Below, in pieces: positions 1-12,809 of a stretch of 64,000 nucleotides of DNA. Position numbers and translations under genes: made by a program. The DNA lies in the NCBI GenBank assembly GCA_964036195.1, contig OZ038453.1, forward strand, positions 14,979,206 through 15,043,205, written 5' to 3'. Positions within the stretch are counted from its first letter, which is position 1. Every line of letters begins with the position of its first letter. This stretch comes from Sphaerolaimus hirsutus. Its lineage: Eukaryota > Nematoda > Chromadorea > Monhysterida > Sphaerolaimidae. The notes below the pieces were generated by a model. That model was given only the letters and a program-made list of their open reading frames with translations, had not been told where the DNA came from and did no database searches.

Positions 1-1905
1 GCCTGGCTAGTAACGATTCCAAAAAAAGATTCGAAAATTTGAAAAAGTTTTCGAATTTTGGAATTTTTGAGCACACGGTGAAAAAAATACATAAAAATCG
101 ATTTTAGTGAATTCAAGGTATTGATATGTATTCTGAAGTTCAACGTTCTAAATCAATTGACAACTGACTTGTGATTTGTCTGAGCTATAATAAAAATGTA
201 AAAACTATGAGTTTTGAGTTCTCTAGAAAAGAGGTTATGAGTCAAGAGAACTCATCTGTGTGCACTCACTACAGATAATTTGTGTGTATCGGTATTGATT
301 TTGAGAATGTTTTGTTTCATTGCCTTTCCCCATTTCCTTTCCCATTGCCTTTCCCCAGTTAGCATTCGAAAAAATCACTTATTTTTTGGAAAATATATAT
401 AAATATATTACTCCAAGTTTGAAAAAAATATAAATATATATAAATCACTCTAGGTTATCAGAAAATATAATTAAATTACTGGAAAAATAACTCTAAGCTA
501 AAAAAAATCTCAAAAAATCACTCATGCTTTATTTCAATTCCAGTTGATATTATGGGCTTTATTTACTATTTGCAAGCACAAAAAATGTACTCTAATATCC
601 CACAATCCATTAATTTTGTATCATTTCACAAGCACTATTCATTCAATACAATAGGTACGCTGAGCAAGTTTAGGCAAAATCACCCCCTTAGTTTTTGTCT
701 CACCCCCTGAGAACAGGAAACTAAAGTAAAATTTTTTACTTTCACTCATGAGTAAACATCAGAAAAATACTTTTACCCCAGAAAATGTAAAAGTGAGTAT
801 TTATTTAGCAATTTTGCCCTAATTTTCTCTCAAAATAACTAATTCTCATACCTTTCATACCATTTTAACCTTCAAAAACACTAGTTCATGGGTTATGAGC
901 CTATTTTCAGCTGTTTTCAGCAATTTTTTTCCTATTTCTCACTTTTTTCTCCCTTTTCCCATCTTTGCCTTGAAAAAGCCAATAACACAGCCTATCTTAA
1001 ATACATTTTCTGTAGTCGATCACTTTCAAAAAGTATATGTAAAGGCAAGTACAGGTACTTTTTTAAAGTATAGATAAATGTATTTAGTGAGTACTTGAGT
1101 ATATGTACTTTTTTAGTAAACGTATTTACATTTTAACAACTATGTATGATGTCAAGACCAGGCACATTTACAACAACTACCAAGGGGTCTCGAATGGAGG
1201 GATTGGTAGGGGTTAACCCCTATCTGGAGTGATTTTTGCAAAATTTTACCAGAATTTTTGCCCAAAATCACTAATTTTCATAACCCTTTATACATTTTCA
1301 CTTTCAAAATCACTAGTTCATGTGTTTTTGCCTATTTTCAGTTATTTTTGTACTATGTGTGCTTACATACCTATTTTTTGTGTAGTCATAAAGCACAATA
1401 TATCTAGTATGAGTGATTTTCTCAGTGTTTTTATTTTCAAATTTCAAAAATATATCTAAATATATCACTCAGAATTTGAAAAAAATATAAATATATATAA
1501 ATCACAGGTTATTTATATTTATTGTGATTTTCGAAAATATAAATCACGGGTTATTTTTTGAATGCTATCCCCAGTTCATTGATGGATGTAAATTCTAAAC
1601 AACTGTGAAAATAAGGTTTAAAGAGTTATACAAGCATTATGAGCACCCAAACACTGCATTTAAAGCTTTTTATCCAATTTTTCCCAAAAAAAATTCAAAA
1701 ACTATTTTTTTTAATTCGAAAAGTACCCAAAAAAATTCGAAAACTACCAAAAATCTTCGAAAACTACCCAAAAAATACGAAAATTCTAAAACTTAATTCG
1801 AAATTTGAAAAGTCTTTTGGATAAAAATTCAAAAATTCAAAAAGTCATTTTTGAAAAAATACTTAAAAATTTAAATACTTTTTCACAAGGGTTTGCCATC
1901 GTTAC
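1..1905. repeat. TTCGAAAA-word DNA and AGTAAAA-word elements, no genes
   Basis: 1-120 and 1670-1885 are built of ttcgaaaa/aattcgaa words; the first block starts tagtaacgatt and the second ends cgttactga, possibly the ends of one element. 665-1144 is agtaaa-word DNA ending tttaacaactatg. 1195-1560 is a 'cactaattttcata' interspersed copy. Short ORFs here are repeat shadows. Confidence 0.6.
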
Positions 1906-1909
1906 TGAC

Positions 1910-2202
1910 TAGTGATGTAAAAGTGCCATGGCGCTGGCGCCTGGCGCTAGCGTCAAAGCAAAAAGCGCCAAGGCGCTTTTGGCGCTTGGCGCTATTTTTC
2001 TGTGGCGCCATTGGCGCTTGCCGCTATACTCATGAAAAGCGCCATGGCGCTTTTGGCGCTCTGCGCTATCTTTGGCCGGCGCCAGGAACAAAATGCCTGG
2101 CGCTGACGCTTGGCGCCATTTTGCTCTGGCGCCATTGGCGCTTGGCGCTATTGGTCGGAAAAGCGCCATGGCGCCAAAGTTCTGGCGCTTTTATCATCAC
2201 TA
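1910..2202. mobile_element. GGCGCC foldback element without spacer
   Basis: Starts TAGTGATGTAAAAGTGCCATGG and ends CATCACTA. About 290 bp of GGCGCC/TGGCGC words. Flanks TTACTGAC and CCCCTGAC agree at only five of eight bases, so the duplication is decayed or absent. Confidence 0.75.
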
Positions 2203-2279
2203 CCCCTGACATGTCGGAAAATCTCTCAAACATTTTATGTTAATAGAATGTGAATATTGCTTAAAGGCCTTTAAATCTG

Positions 2280-2807
2280 AGTAAACTCGGCGGACATGAA
2301 ACGAATCAGGTATTCGGCCCTTGGTTCCCAATGACGTATCTTTTTTAATTCGAATCTGAATGGACGGATTCCATTCGGTTCACGATACATTTAATTCAAT
2401 CCGACCTTTTCTAAGAGAACGATATGAATTTGATAGACATATCGTTACAGAAAGTCGGATTGTAAGGCATTAGGCCCGATCTTATCGTCGCGGCCCAGAT
2501 AGATTCCTCCGAAAAAGTACGTATGAAATTTGGCACACGTCCAAATTCCTTGCGTTTCATACCAAAAAGATTAAAGACGCCCGATTCCTGTTCGCGTCAC
2601 GATAATGGCCGCTGAATGTGATTAAGTAAACACAAGCTTTGCTTAATTGCATTCCGCTGCCATTATTGGCGACGTGAACAAAAATCGTGCATCGTTAAAC
2701 TTGTTTGCATGACACGCGAAAACTTGGACATATGCCAAGTTTAATTAGTCACACTCGTACAAAAATCCCGTAGAACAATGACTTCCAAAAAGTCCGCCGA
2801 GTTTACT
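2280..2807. mobile_element. AGTAAACTCGGCGGAC inverted-repeat element
   Basis: Perfect 16-bp inverted ends at 2280-2295 and 2792-2807. Interior unknown, with gaacgatatgaa inverted pairs. Confidence 0.85.
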
Positions 2808-4275
2808 GTATTTCCTCAAATACCCCCCTTGAATTAACCCTTCCAAGGTATACATGGAAGAAGGTATATCATGTATACGATATACATGGTGTATAAATTG
2901 GAACCAATTAGCATCGCAGACTGGTTCGTGTAGCGATACACCTAGATACGTCCAAGTACAACCTCGTTCGCTGCATTTATTACCAGTTAGTGTATGAATT
3001 AGAGCATTCTTTACTACAACCCGCCCTCGAAATACCCCCTCATAATTTCCACTCTGAAAAAATAAACCCCCTGTGGGTATTCCGAGGAAATACGGTATTT
3101 ATTAAGTATAAAATATTGAGTATTAACAACAAAATAAATTGATCGCGGATTTTCAAGAAATATAATAATCCCCTTAAAATATGCCGATGCTACCGGTACG
3201 GCACACAGGAATTTAACGTCCAATGTATGTGACGTCCACTCCAAAACAATTTTTGGATACACCCGTTTGTATACCGCCATTAACGATGACGAACCAACAT
3301 GCTTGTGTGGACCGCCATTTCCGGTCGTTTGATCGCATTCCGCGGCAATTATCAGTGACTCGGACGGAAATCCTGTCTTTTACTCTTGTTCTACTACAAT
3401 ACCCCACCGTATCCAAATACAAACTTGGACATAAGCCAACTTCACATAAGGGCCCCGATCCAAATCAACAATAGACCACTTGAAATCCGCCCATTGAGAA
3501 TCGAATTTAAGACATAAGTAATCGTACATGAAGTGGAACAAAATAATTTAGTGAGCAAGTGTGTCGGCTTTCTGATTCTGAATATCCTTGTAAAATATTT
3601 ATTGAGTTGTTCATCGACACAGACACCACATTGCGGTATTTTAAACTGAAACGCGTTCAAAGCTGATTTATTAGTTTACCAAAATCTGACAGTACAGGTA
3701 GTAAACGAGTGTGCGAAGCGCCATTTTATATAACTTTGGGGACCGCACACTATGCATCGTTCTGAAGTAAACACACGATTATAAAATCAAATTAAAATTG
3801 TCCAAAAATTGAGATAGAATGTGCAGGAAAAAGCATTCATCGAGTGTACCGTATTACCTCGAAATACCCCCATGAGGGTTTATTATTTTGCCAGCAAAAT
3901 TTGAGGGGGGTTAATTCGAGGGGGGTTATTCGAAGGGTTTTTTTTCATTTCGTCAGAAATTTTCGTAAGGATCGTAGTAAATAGTAGGCATTTGCGTACC
4001 CAGAAAAGGTAATAAATGTGTCTAAACAGGATATATATTTCGACATAAAAACATAGATAGCTACACAAACTAGTTATTTGTAGCTGCAATGCAAATTAGC
4101 AGTAATAAACACATAATGTACATTGCATACATGACGTATTTATTAGGTACATGAAGTACATCATTCCGGAGGGGGGTATTTGGAGGGGGTGGGGCTTATT
4201 ATTTCCACATCCCATTTTTTTTTTGGGGGGGGGGTTAATTCGAGGGAATTTTATTCAAGGGGCGATGATTCGAAG
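2806..4275. repeat. Cluster of CCGTATTTCCTCGAA-type elements
   Basis: Related ends at 2806 (tgtatttcctcaaatacccc), 3075-3100 (ccgaggaaatacggta), 3850 (cgtattacctcgaaatacccc) and 4160-4275. DNA between 3100 and 3840 has no gene signal; short ORFs there lack family resemblance. Confidence 0.65.
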
Positions 4276-4302
4276 CAATATTGTATGGAGCACTTCTACC
4301 TA

Positions 4303-7300
4303 TCAAATAGTGGTATCATTATCTTGTGGATCGATCAAGTGCACCAGAAAAATTAGAATGTTGCACATCTCAGTGACAAACAACAAACACACATCTAATT
4401 TAAAACATATCAAACCCCATTTTGTAACATGTGTCCCATATCCGTGAGTGTGTGTGACATGATTTTCTGCATCTAAAATCTGATCCAAAATGTTTCTGAT
4501 GACAGTTGCCTGATACCCAATTTCCCTTTTCTGAAAATTATTGAACCAAAAATGTTTTTGAAGCAAAATTAACACCATATTTGGATACACACAGCAATAT
4601 CAATGTCATTGGGTTCATTTGTTTGATGCTGCATATTCTTGCCATCAGAATGTTCAGCTTTTTTCAAAACTAATCTCTTTGAAAATTTCATTTTATCTTC
4701 ACTTTCAACCTGAAAAAGGCTAAAAAATATGATAAGATTACACAAAAGTATCTAAACAGTTTTCAACTGACCCTGGCAACCTTGCAAAGCCATTTCGGTG
4801 GTTCAATGCCCATAGTGCTTAGAGATTGCAAGTAAACCAGAACTGTGGCCACAATAGTGGACAGACCACACAAAACAATTTGACACAGTAGGTAATGGCC
4901 AAAATATGGGATCCCCAGGCTTGTTTTTGGCATTGTTTCTGTGATTGACATGAGGACAACTGCATGTGTCAACACACCTTTCAAACCAATGTCTGTCTGT
5001 CAAGTTGGGAGGTTGAATTGTTTGAAGTAGGATCAAGGCAAGGGATGCAAAAAATTGTACATGAGGAAATATCTAATTATGTGATGCACTTGCAGTGGCC
5101 CCATGAAGACACTTCAACATTTCTGCCTTGCAAACAAATTCCACAAAGACCTCACGTGCTCTGACTATTATTATCACATCCAATTTAGTGAGACACTATT
5201 AAAAGTGCCATAGCTTGCATTCTTAGTTAAGTGGGTTTGGAGCTGCATGAAGCCATCATATCGGGAAGAAATGTGAAGCCACTTCATGAAGGTTCATGCA
5301 TATCATCAGATACCCCTTTCGTGTTGTGTAAAAGGTCATGAATGGCTTCAATTCTTACCTTCTGATATCTTGGCAAAGTTGCTTCATCAGGTGTAAACAG
5401 CCCAGCAAGTATGTAACCAGTGATCATAACCACGGGCAGCATGAACATCATCACATAAAAATATGCCCTCCGCTTGAGTTTGATGCTGAAAGTTGCAGTA
5501 TCATAGCTTTGATTCTCAGTTACATAGTGCAGTCGACCAAGATCGACAGTGAATCCAAGTAGGTTGAATTCTGAGTGTATTTATTGATGAAATTATTAGA
5601 CAGTTGTGACTTTAACAAGGAAATTTGGTATAGGTATTTGGAAATTATGATTGTTAACAACGTTCACAATGTGGGGGTTCACATGATGTATTCTGATAAC
5701 TCTGATAGGTGTTTAAGAGATACTCTACATCAAAGCATGTGTGTGAGCAAAAACGATAAAGTGCCTTTTGTGAGAGCCTTATGTGCAAATACTAGAAATC
5801 AAATTTGTGCTTTGGAATGATTATGCCTTATGACTAATAGACAGTGTTTTTACTCTCAAACAGATTACCTTGATTGACATCAGTTTCCCTCTGTTCTTTA
5901 ATCACACTTGCATTCTTGATCACCATGAATGTATCTGGATACATCCAGCTCAAATATGTCATTGTACATATGTGTGAGTCAAAAGGGAAATGGATCATCT
6001 GCAGATAAGTGAAATAAATGATTTTAAGATGGTGAAAGTTGAAAATAAAATTCTAAATTTTGATAGTCAATATTTAAGAAAAACTTGCCTCTAATCTGCA
6101 CAAGAATTCCACTTTCTCTCTGACATCAAATACAACCACTCCATCAAAATGTACAATTACTACTAGTTCATTTTCTGGGATCATTCTTTCAGTGTGAACT
6201 CTGTGAAAAAATACCATTTTTTAATTTAAAAAATAAAATAAAATAAATCCCAATCACATTTTTTGTTTTTTTAATAAATACATACAAAATAATCTGAATT
6301 AAGGATCTAAAATGAAGAAAAATAAAAATCCTATTTCTATGAATTGTCTGGGCTGGAAGGGATAGAAAATTGCCTTTGCGCTGAGATTTTATTTGGATAA
6401 CCTGCCACGGACATTGGTGGGAAAGAAGCTTGACAGACATTTCTGACTGACTTCAACTACAGTTGATAGAAAGAAATAAAAATCACTTTTTCTGTAAACT
6501 CAAATTCATTCAAAAGCTGATTATGAATTTTCAACAAAAAAACTCGTGTGTGTTGAAAACTAGTGTGTCTAGGCATATTGGATTACATAAAGACTCAGAT
6601 AAGGGTAATGAAACCCAAAAATATATTTCACAAAACTTTATACATACTGTTCTTCCATTCCAATATCTGGATTCCAAATAGATTTTGCCAACAAGAACAA
6701 TCTTTTTGTTCCATTGTAATCTGCAGGTTTCCATGTCAACTGTTTGTCCAGCCAACTCTGAATTTGAAAATTAATGTTTCAATATTTATTGCAGTGATGA
6801 GAGATAGGTAATGTGAGTGTAATGTACTTGAAAGAAAATTTACATAGACAAAAATAGGGGTCTAGATGTGTGCAGTAGTGTCTTGAAGTGACTTCACAAT
6901 GACACCTCCCAACACGGGGCAGGCCTATTACGCACAAATGCCCATCACGCACATCTTCCCGTTTTTTTCACTTGACACTTTTTCAAGTAATTTTCAGATA
7001 TGAGTGAAGTGAAAAAAGTTCACTAATGCCATTGCGCAACTTTTTTTCACTTCACTCATGTCTGAAAATCACTTGAAAGAGTGTCAAGTGAAAAAACGGG
7101 AAAATGTGCGTAATGGGCATTTGTGCGTACTAGTGCACCGCCCTCCCAATACTTCACCAAGCATGCTAGTTCTTCCAGGTTGTGATTTCACAAAAATTTG
7201 TGAGATGACACTTTTTGTCACACTTTTTAATCACTTGTTCACACTTTTTAATGTGGTGCTGGCAAAGAAATGTAACATGTTAGTGATGGATGTAGAAGTG

Positions 7301-8087
7301 CAGGCATTAGGAATTGTGTTCCACAGTTACGGATGCGTGTTAAGCAGATGTAAAGTGAATGAGAAAGATTATCACACTGTTTTACTCTTTTTTCTGATAA
7401 AAAATGTGTGGGATTTCAAAAGATTAAATATGTCAGTATAGTCGATCATTTCACTTACCGTGGAACGCCGTTGTTCACATTTTTGAATGGGAATTCTCAG
7501 CTTTAAAAAAACTGCTCAATGTAGCGAGATTTAGGTGCAATGGTCTCCTTACTCCAAATGCCCAAATTCAAATTTCATTCATTTTTAACCTTTCTCTCTG
7601 ATTTTTTGTTGAAAATGTTTATAAATACAACAAACATAAATATAATCAATTGCTATCTAAAAATGTGACAGAAGTGAGGTATTGACAGAAACCATTTCTG
7701 CAATAAGCATTTCAAGTATTCAAACATTATAATAATTTTTTAAATATTTGTCGATGTCAATCATGGGTGCCTACCCCCATGTCTTGTGATACATGTTCCA
7801 TATCAGCAGTTTGAGTGTTTCATCTGCTGTATTCTGCATAATTACAGCGTTTTATAGCAAAAGTAAATAAGTTGAGCAGTGATTACAATAAATATGTGCA
7901 CAAATACAGCAAAAGGTACCACAGCGACAACTCTTTCCAACTGTATGGATATTGTAGCAACTAATGGAGTCCCATCATACGGCATTATATCACTGCTGTA
8001 ATTAGTCATCAAATCCTTGTGTAGTTTGTTGAAAGATACAGTGTGTGCCATCGGCATAAAGTGCATCATTGCGGTTTGGACAAGTAT
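4303..8087 (-). CDS. Cys-loop (pentameric) ligand-gated ion channel subunit, 9 exons, 5' end missing
   Basis: A plasma-membrane receptor subunit that opens an ion pore on ligand binding. Exons on the minus strand: 8087-7920, 7500-7459, 6757-6648, 6200-6089, 5998-5869, 5570-5359, 4996-4772, 4709-4593, 4530-4303 (TGA). All phases agree, giving 447 residues. Seen: the SWLDKQLTW extracellular strand; IWNPDIG; the family Cys-loop, with 13 residues between cysteines and FPFDSHIC spanning the exon 4/5 junction; KRRAYFYV before a proline-containing TM1; TM2 and TM3 in exon 7 ending near STMGIEPPKW; a short loop and TM4 in the last exon. No vicinal cysteine pair occurs in loop C, so it is not a nicotinic alpha-type subunit. 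The TM1-TM2 linker lacks both the PAR anion signature and the GEK cation signature, so selectivity is not predictable. Exon 1 opens at an acceptor, so the signal-peptide exon lies upstream. The 14-codon second exon is the least certain. Confidence 0.86.
6001..6088 (-). other. GC-AG intron in the Cys-loop receptor gene
   Basis: The donor is GAG|GCAAGT and the acceptor CTGCAG|ATG. Using it gives exactly the 13-residue Cys-loop spacing of the receptor family and keeps frame. No GT lies at a position that would do the same. Confidence 0.85.
6913..7141. mobile_element. Near-perfect palindromic element in receptor intron 2
   Basis: Arms of cgcacaaatgccca...cacttgacactttttcaagt with centre ttcactaatgccattgcgcaac. 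8-bp duplication CCTCCCAA at 6905-6912 and 7142-7149. As RNA it would form one ~100-bp hairpin. Confidence 0.87.
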
Positions 8088-8280
8088 CTGAGAATTGAAC
8101 TTGTTTTTATGCACTTTTCATAACTTTCGGTGTATAACAAAGTATGAATAATGTAAGCCCCAGATTTAACTTTGGAAGCCTAGCACCTGAAAATCCATCT
8201 AGCCTCCAAAATCTAACTCTAAAATCCATCTCCACCACACAAAAGCCTAGTACCCGGAAGCCTAGCATCCGGTATTTTGT

Positions 8281-8446
8281 CCCCGGCGCCGGTCAAAAGT
8301 AGCGTCAAGCGCCAAAAGCGCCATGGCGCTCTTCATGGGCATGGCGCCAAGCACCAATGGCGCCACAGCGAAATTGCGCCAGCGCCAAAAACGCCATGGC
8401 GCTTTTCCATTTGGCGCCAGCGCCATGGCGCTTTTACATCACTAGG
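8281..8446. mobile_element. GGCGCC element, right part
   Basis: GGCGCC words ending ggcgcttttacatcacta at 8446; the left terminal TAGTGATG is missing, so it is truncated. Confidence 0.7.
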
Positions 8447-8902
8447 GAATCCGGAAGCGCGGATCCCTCTGTGACTAGGCTGCAAGAATATCGGAAACGC
8501 TGCTCAACTGAAAGAAACCAACCATTTTGTTTATCGCGAAATGCATTGTCAATTTGTCGACTGCATTTGGCTTACGTCCAAATTTCACGCTGATTGAAAA
8601 ATGTCACTTCCTTGCGCTGGAAACCGAGTTATTGCTAACAAACAGAGCTGAGACAAACTGAGAACTGTGCGGAGAGAAGAAATAGGAAATTGTGACGAAA
8701 CCTGATGCCTGAATACCGTATATCCTCGAATTAGACCACAGGGGAGTTATGTTTTCGTCAGAGTTTTTGAGGGGGGAGTTATTCAAGGGAGGGAGTTATT
8801 TTTTCCTAAGGAAACTTGCATTTGATTCATTGTATGAATGCATTATGTCAACTCATGTAATCCAGGTATTTAACAACAGCAACAAAATAGGTAGGTGTGT
8901 AT

Positions 8903-9970
8903 TAGTGATGGAAAAGCGCCAGAAAAAAGGGCACCAAGCGCCAATGGCGCCATGGCGCCATTCGGAAAGTGGGCGCCACAGAAAAAGGGCGCCAAGCGCC
9001 AATGGCGCCATGGCGCCAGTTGAAAGTTAGGGCGCCAGGGTAAATAAATGCGTACAATACCCTGTGTGTGCTAGAAGTGTTTTTCCAACACTGTATTGCA
9101 CAAATTCACTTCCGTATTCACGTTCTCCAGTATGTAATCAACAAAAAAGCAACAAATCAACAACTAGCAACAATTTTTGAATAAAATCGTACTCCCACTT
9201 GACATTCACTTGACATGATGAAAATTTCCATTAGACAAAACAATGCATTCACTTCACATGGATTCGACATGGAAGCTGGCGGAAATGGAATTACGACAAT
9301 TTGAATCCGTTTATTTATGAGTTTGCAAGTTTGATGGTTCATCATTCTTAGCTGATGAACCGTTGGACCATAGGCGGCGTAAGTGCTTGTACACTTGTGA
9401 ATGTCACAAGCGGAATTTTTGGTGTCACAAGCGGAAATTTCACTGTCACATTGTGACATTCACAAACAAAAATGAGAGTGAAAGCTCAAAATTAGTCAAA
9501 AATTGCTTAAATTGTCTCCATTTTGCCAATTTTCACCTTTATAATCACTATTTTCATCTATATACATGGTTATATATCTATTTTTAGCCAATATTTGTCG
9601 TATTTATAGCAAGTTTGATCTTTTTGGCTGGCTGCCAACTTCACATAAGGGCTCTGGTAAGAAAGTGTCACAAGATGAAATTTTGGCTAATGTGAATGTC
9701 ACAAGCGCAAATTGGGACCTTGCGCCGCCTATGCGTTGGACGAAAAATTTCAATCCAATGTCAGTACTTTGTCCATTTTTCTGGTGAATTTCCGTTATCC
9801 ACTGACGCGCTTTTGTATTTTTTCTCATTTACGAGGCACTCACGTTGAAAGCCTGCTGGCGCCATTTTGCCGCCCTTCTATGGCAGGGCGCCAGGCGCCA
9901 AGGTCGCCACGGAGAAAGGGCCTTTGGCGCCCTCAAATGGCGCCTGCGCCATGGCGCCATTCCATCACTA
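8903..9970. mobile_element. GGCGCC-arm foldback element, 1068 bp
   Basis: Ends TAGTGATG...CATCACTA, with 8-bp duplication GTGTGTAT at 8895-8902 and 9971-9978. The left arm (to about 9035) and right arm (9855-9962) are dense GGCGCC repeats. The spacer between contains gtgacattcacaa words and a stretch related to the spacer of the element at 12810. Confidence 0.9.
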
Positions 9971-10996
9971 GTGTGTATACACTGCGTACACGTTATGAAT
10001 CTGCTGTCGCTGCCATACGTTAACATTCTTGTGTCTTTTCATCGGTCATTTTTGTGAATACTGTATCATATTTCTCATACAGAGGGGGGAGTTATTCAAG
10101 AGGGGGGAGTTATTCGAGAATGAGTTATTTTTTCGTCCTAGTTTTTGGGTCTTATGCGAGGATATACGGTACGTTTGCTTACATTTTATCAACAAGTTTT
10201 GTCGATACTTCACAAGTCCATGCGTTGGCTACGCTGGCACACTTCCAACGTCAGACATAACTCAGTGCGCGTGTAAACCGTGCGGTCAGCAGGAGCAGAG
10301 TATACGTTCAATGTATGTTTTTCATTGTGCAAACATTGTCACAATAATCAAAGGTAACTTTATCTAACAAAGAATGCTGCCCTTGAATATTAGAAAGTGT
10401 GAAAATGTGCTAGCTTCAATAGGGGGTGGATCTTAAAATATGGCTGAGTGTTTCAACTTTTTGTTTGTAGTATTGTGAAAAATGAATACGCCCCCTCCAA
10501 TAGTGTGTGTGACCCCTAACAATGTGTGGAAAACAATAATGCGACAGTCCCATTAATTGACAATTTATGGTACCTATTAAACATAGCACCGTAAATAAAG
10601 CACCAGTCTGTCTACATATTTACGGGTAACCGATAAATGACGGGATGAATCTGCCCAGGTGGATAACTTTCAAACACTTTCGGTTCGGGGTTTGTGAACG
10701 TGTGATATATGTGAATATATCTGAAGATCCATAAAACCTTAAATCATGTTTGAAAAACCGCATACTTTCATAATGCTATGAGTCCCCGCATCCAATGTAC
10801 CTATTCTATGCACATTGAATAATTGTTTGTATAAGAAAATGAACGTTTGTGATATTGCATTACGGTATTGTTGATGGATTTTTCCATTGTAATTAAAATG
10901 CGTCGCCATTTATAAAACAGCAAAATAAAATGCGCAAAATAAACACAATAAAACTGTTGTCAGATTGGCGAATAATGAAATCAACGGAAAGGCTGT

Positions 10997-11854
10997 TACC
11001 GTATTTCTTCTAATGCTGTGATTACAGCTCCGGCGTAAAATTGACTGGGTGTAAAATTGATTTTGGGCATAAAATTAATTACAGATGAATGGATAGACAT
11101 ATGACATTTTTATTTCAGTCAAAGAAAGCTTAGATGCAGACGTTTCTTGTGTCCAAAGCTCATGGGTATATTTGAATCGTACTGGGAGTTATGAATTTTA
11201 GCACAATTTTTTCAATTATGCGCTGTAAGTTGCATAAAATTAGGGTGTAAAATTAAAAACATTTGCACCAAAATTCATAACTTCTAGTCCAATTAAAATA
11301 AACTGATGAGCTTTGGATACAAGCAACATCTGCATGTGCCCTCTTTGACTGAAATTACAACGCCATATCTTTATCCATTCACCTGTAATTAATTTTACGT
11401 CCAAAAATCAATTTTACGCCTGTCCATTTTACGCTCAAGCTGTAATCGCAGCATAATAGAAATGTGCACTTCTATTTTTTCGTCAACTTGTTTACCTGCC
11501 CTTCTTTTGGAGACTGCCCTTCTATTATTTTCGTCAACATTTCAGCCAAACTTTTTCAAGTTCTGCCGAGGTTTTTCAAAGTGTTTCATCAGAGACAGTT
11601 CATAGAATGATGAAAATTTAACATTTGATGTTAAAATAGCACAAAATCAATGGACCAAAGTCATTAAATCACAGAATCCGCTTATATTTTCTATTTTTAT
11701 GCAATTGGCATTATTCCAGCACTTCTGTACCTTCTATTGGAGACCGCTTTTCTATTTATTTCGTGGCCCAAATTAAGTCGAAAAAGTGTACCTTCTTTCT
11801 GTTGGAGACGCTCTTCTATTAGAGACCTGCCCTTCTGTTAGAAGAAATGTGGTA
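10997..11854. mobile_element. TACCGTATTTCTTCTAAT element with inner palindrome
   Basis: Ends taccgtatttcttctaat...gttagaagaaatgtggta. The inner 11012-11452 is a palindrome built of gtaaaattga words (ctgtgattacagc / gctgtaatcgcag). Related termini at 41185-41776 and 61461-61990. Confidence 0.78.
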
Positions 11855-12007
11855 TTTAGGTATCGCGTTTGCTTGAAAAATTCTTCATCTTAAATAATTC
11901 CCCCATCTTGAATAATTTCCCCCAGTCAGATGAGTGAGGAAAAATAAATCCTCCCTGTCGTAGTTGTTAAAGCGCATTTACGTTTACTCGATAAATACGT
12001 AAATAGG

Positions 12008-12273
12008 TACCGTATTTCCTCGAATTACCCCCCGGGGTTTTATTTTGTCAGAGTGAAAATTTTGAGAGAAAAGCATGAAAAATGCAACAATAACCACCAT
12101 TTACAAGTTTTTACAGCCTTAGCTAAGGATGTAGATGGTATAAACGATGTTCTAACGTAACACAGTAAGTGTTTTGAACGTCTGTTATGCATTTCCTGCA
12201 CCACAAATTCATAGTGCCCATTTTGAGGGGGGTATTTCGAGGGGGGGGGGGGGTATTTCGAGGAAATGCGGTA
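12008..12273. mobile_element. TA-flanked CCGTATTTCCTCGAATTA element
   Basis: Ends taccgtatttcctcgaatta...tttcgaggaaatgcggta; consistent with a TA target (Tc1/mariner-like). Interior nearly identical to the copy at 44289. Confidence 0.8.
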
Positions 12274-12809
12274 TACTAAAGTACTGCGTGTGAAGCTCGG
12301 GAATTGATTTGGTGTTGATTGGGTCTCAGATCACTATATTTATAGTTACATTCAGACCTGTCGTCAGTCGGATCCACAGTCGTTAAAAATGGTTAATGTG
12401 AAAATAATATGATTGGTTCGGCTAACTGTGCTGCAGACTAATGATTAATTCTGTCTGCCCGCTAATCCATGGCAGCACAGTTGTAAATGAGAGTTTAATT
12501 TTACTCAAAAAGTATGCATACTCAAGTACGAAGTAAATACGCATAGGTATGCATATTTTGAAAAAAGTATCTGTACTTGCCTGTATGCTTACTTTTCGAG
12601 AGTACTCGGGTAGAGCAGAGTAATTTTGCGAGTACAGAAAGAGTATGTTTTCCACTTGAGACCCCTGCTTTTCAAACATAATACTTGTTATTTTAATAGA
12701 ATAAAACACCTTTTTGTCCAGTGTAAACATTCATAATGCTTCCTCCTATTAGAAGAAATAATGTATACGTTAGGGTTTTGCAGAATAATTCTGTATTAGG
12801 TTTGTGATG

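Noticed and set aside
1893..2243. ORFs of 60-119 codons in GGCGCC arms (also near 8277, 9712, 12693, 13455, 26042, 34050, 36231)
   Set aside because: They are open on both strands and in several frames and encode repeats such as MAPWRWRLAP; this is translation of GGCGCCATGGCGC words, not genes.
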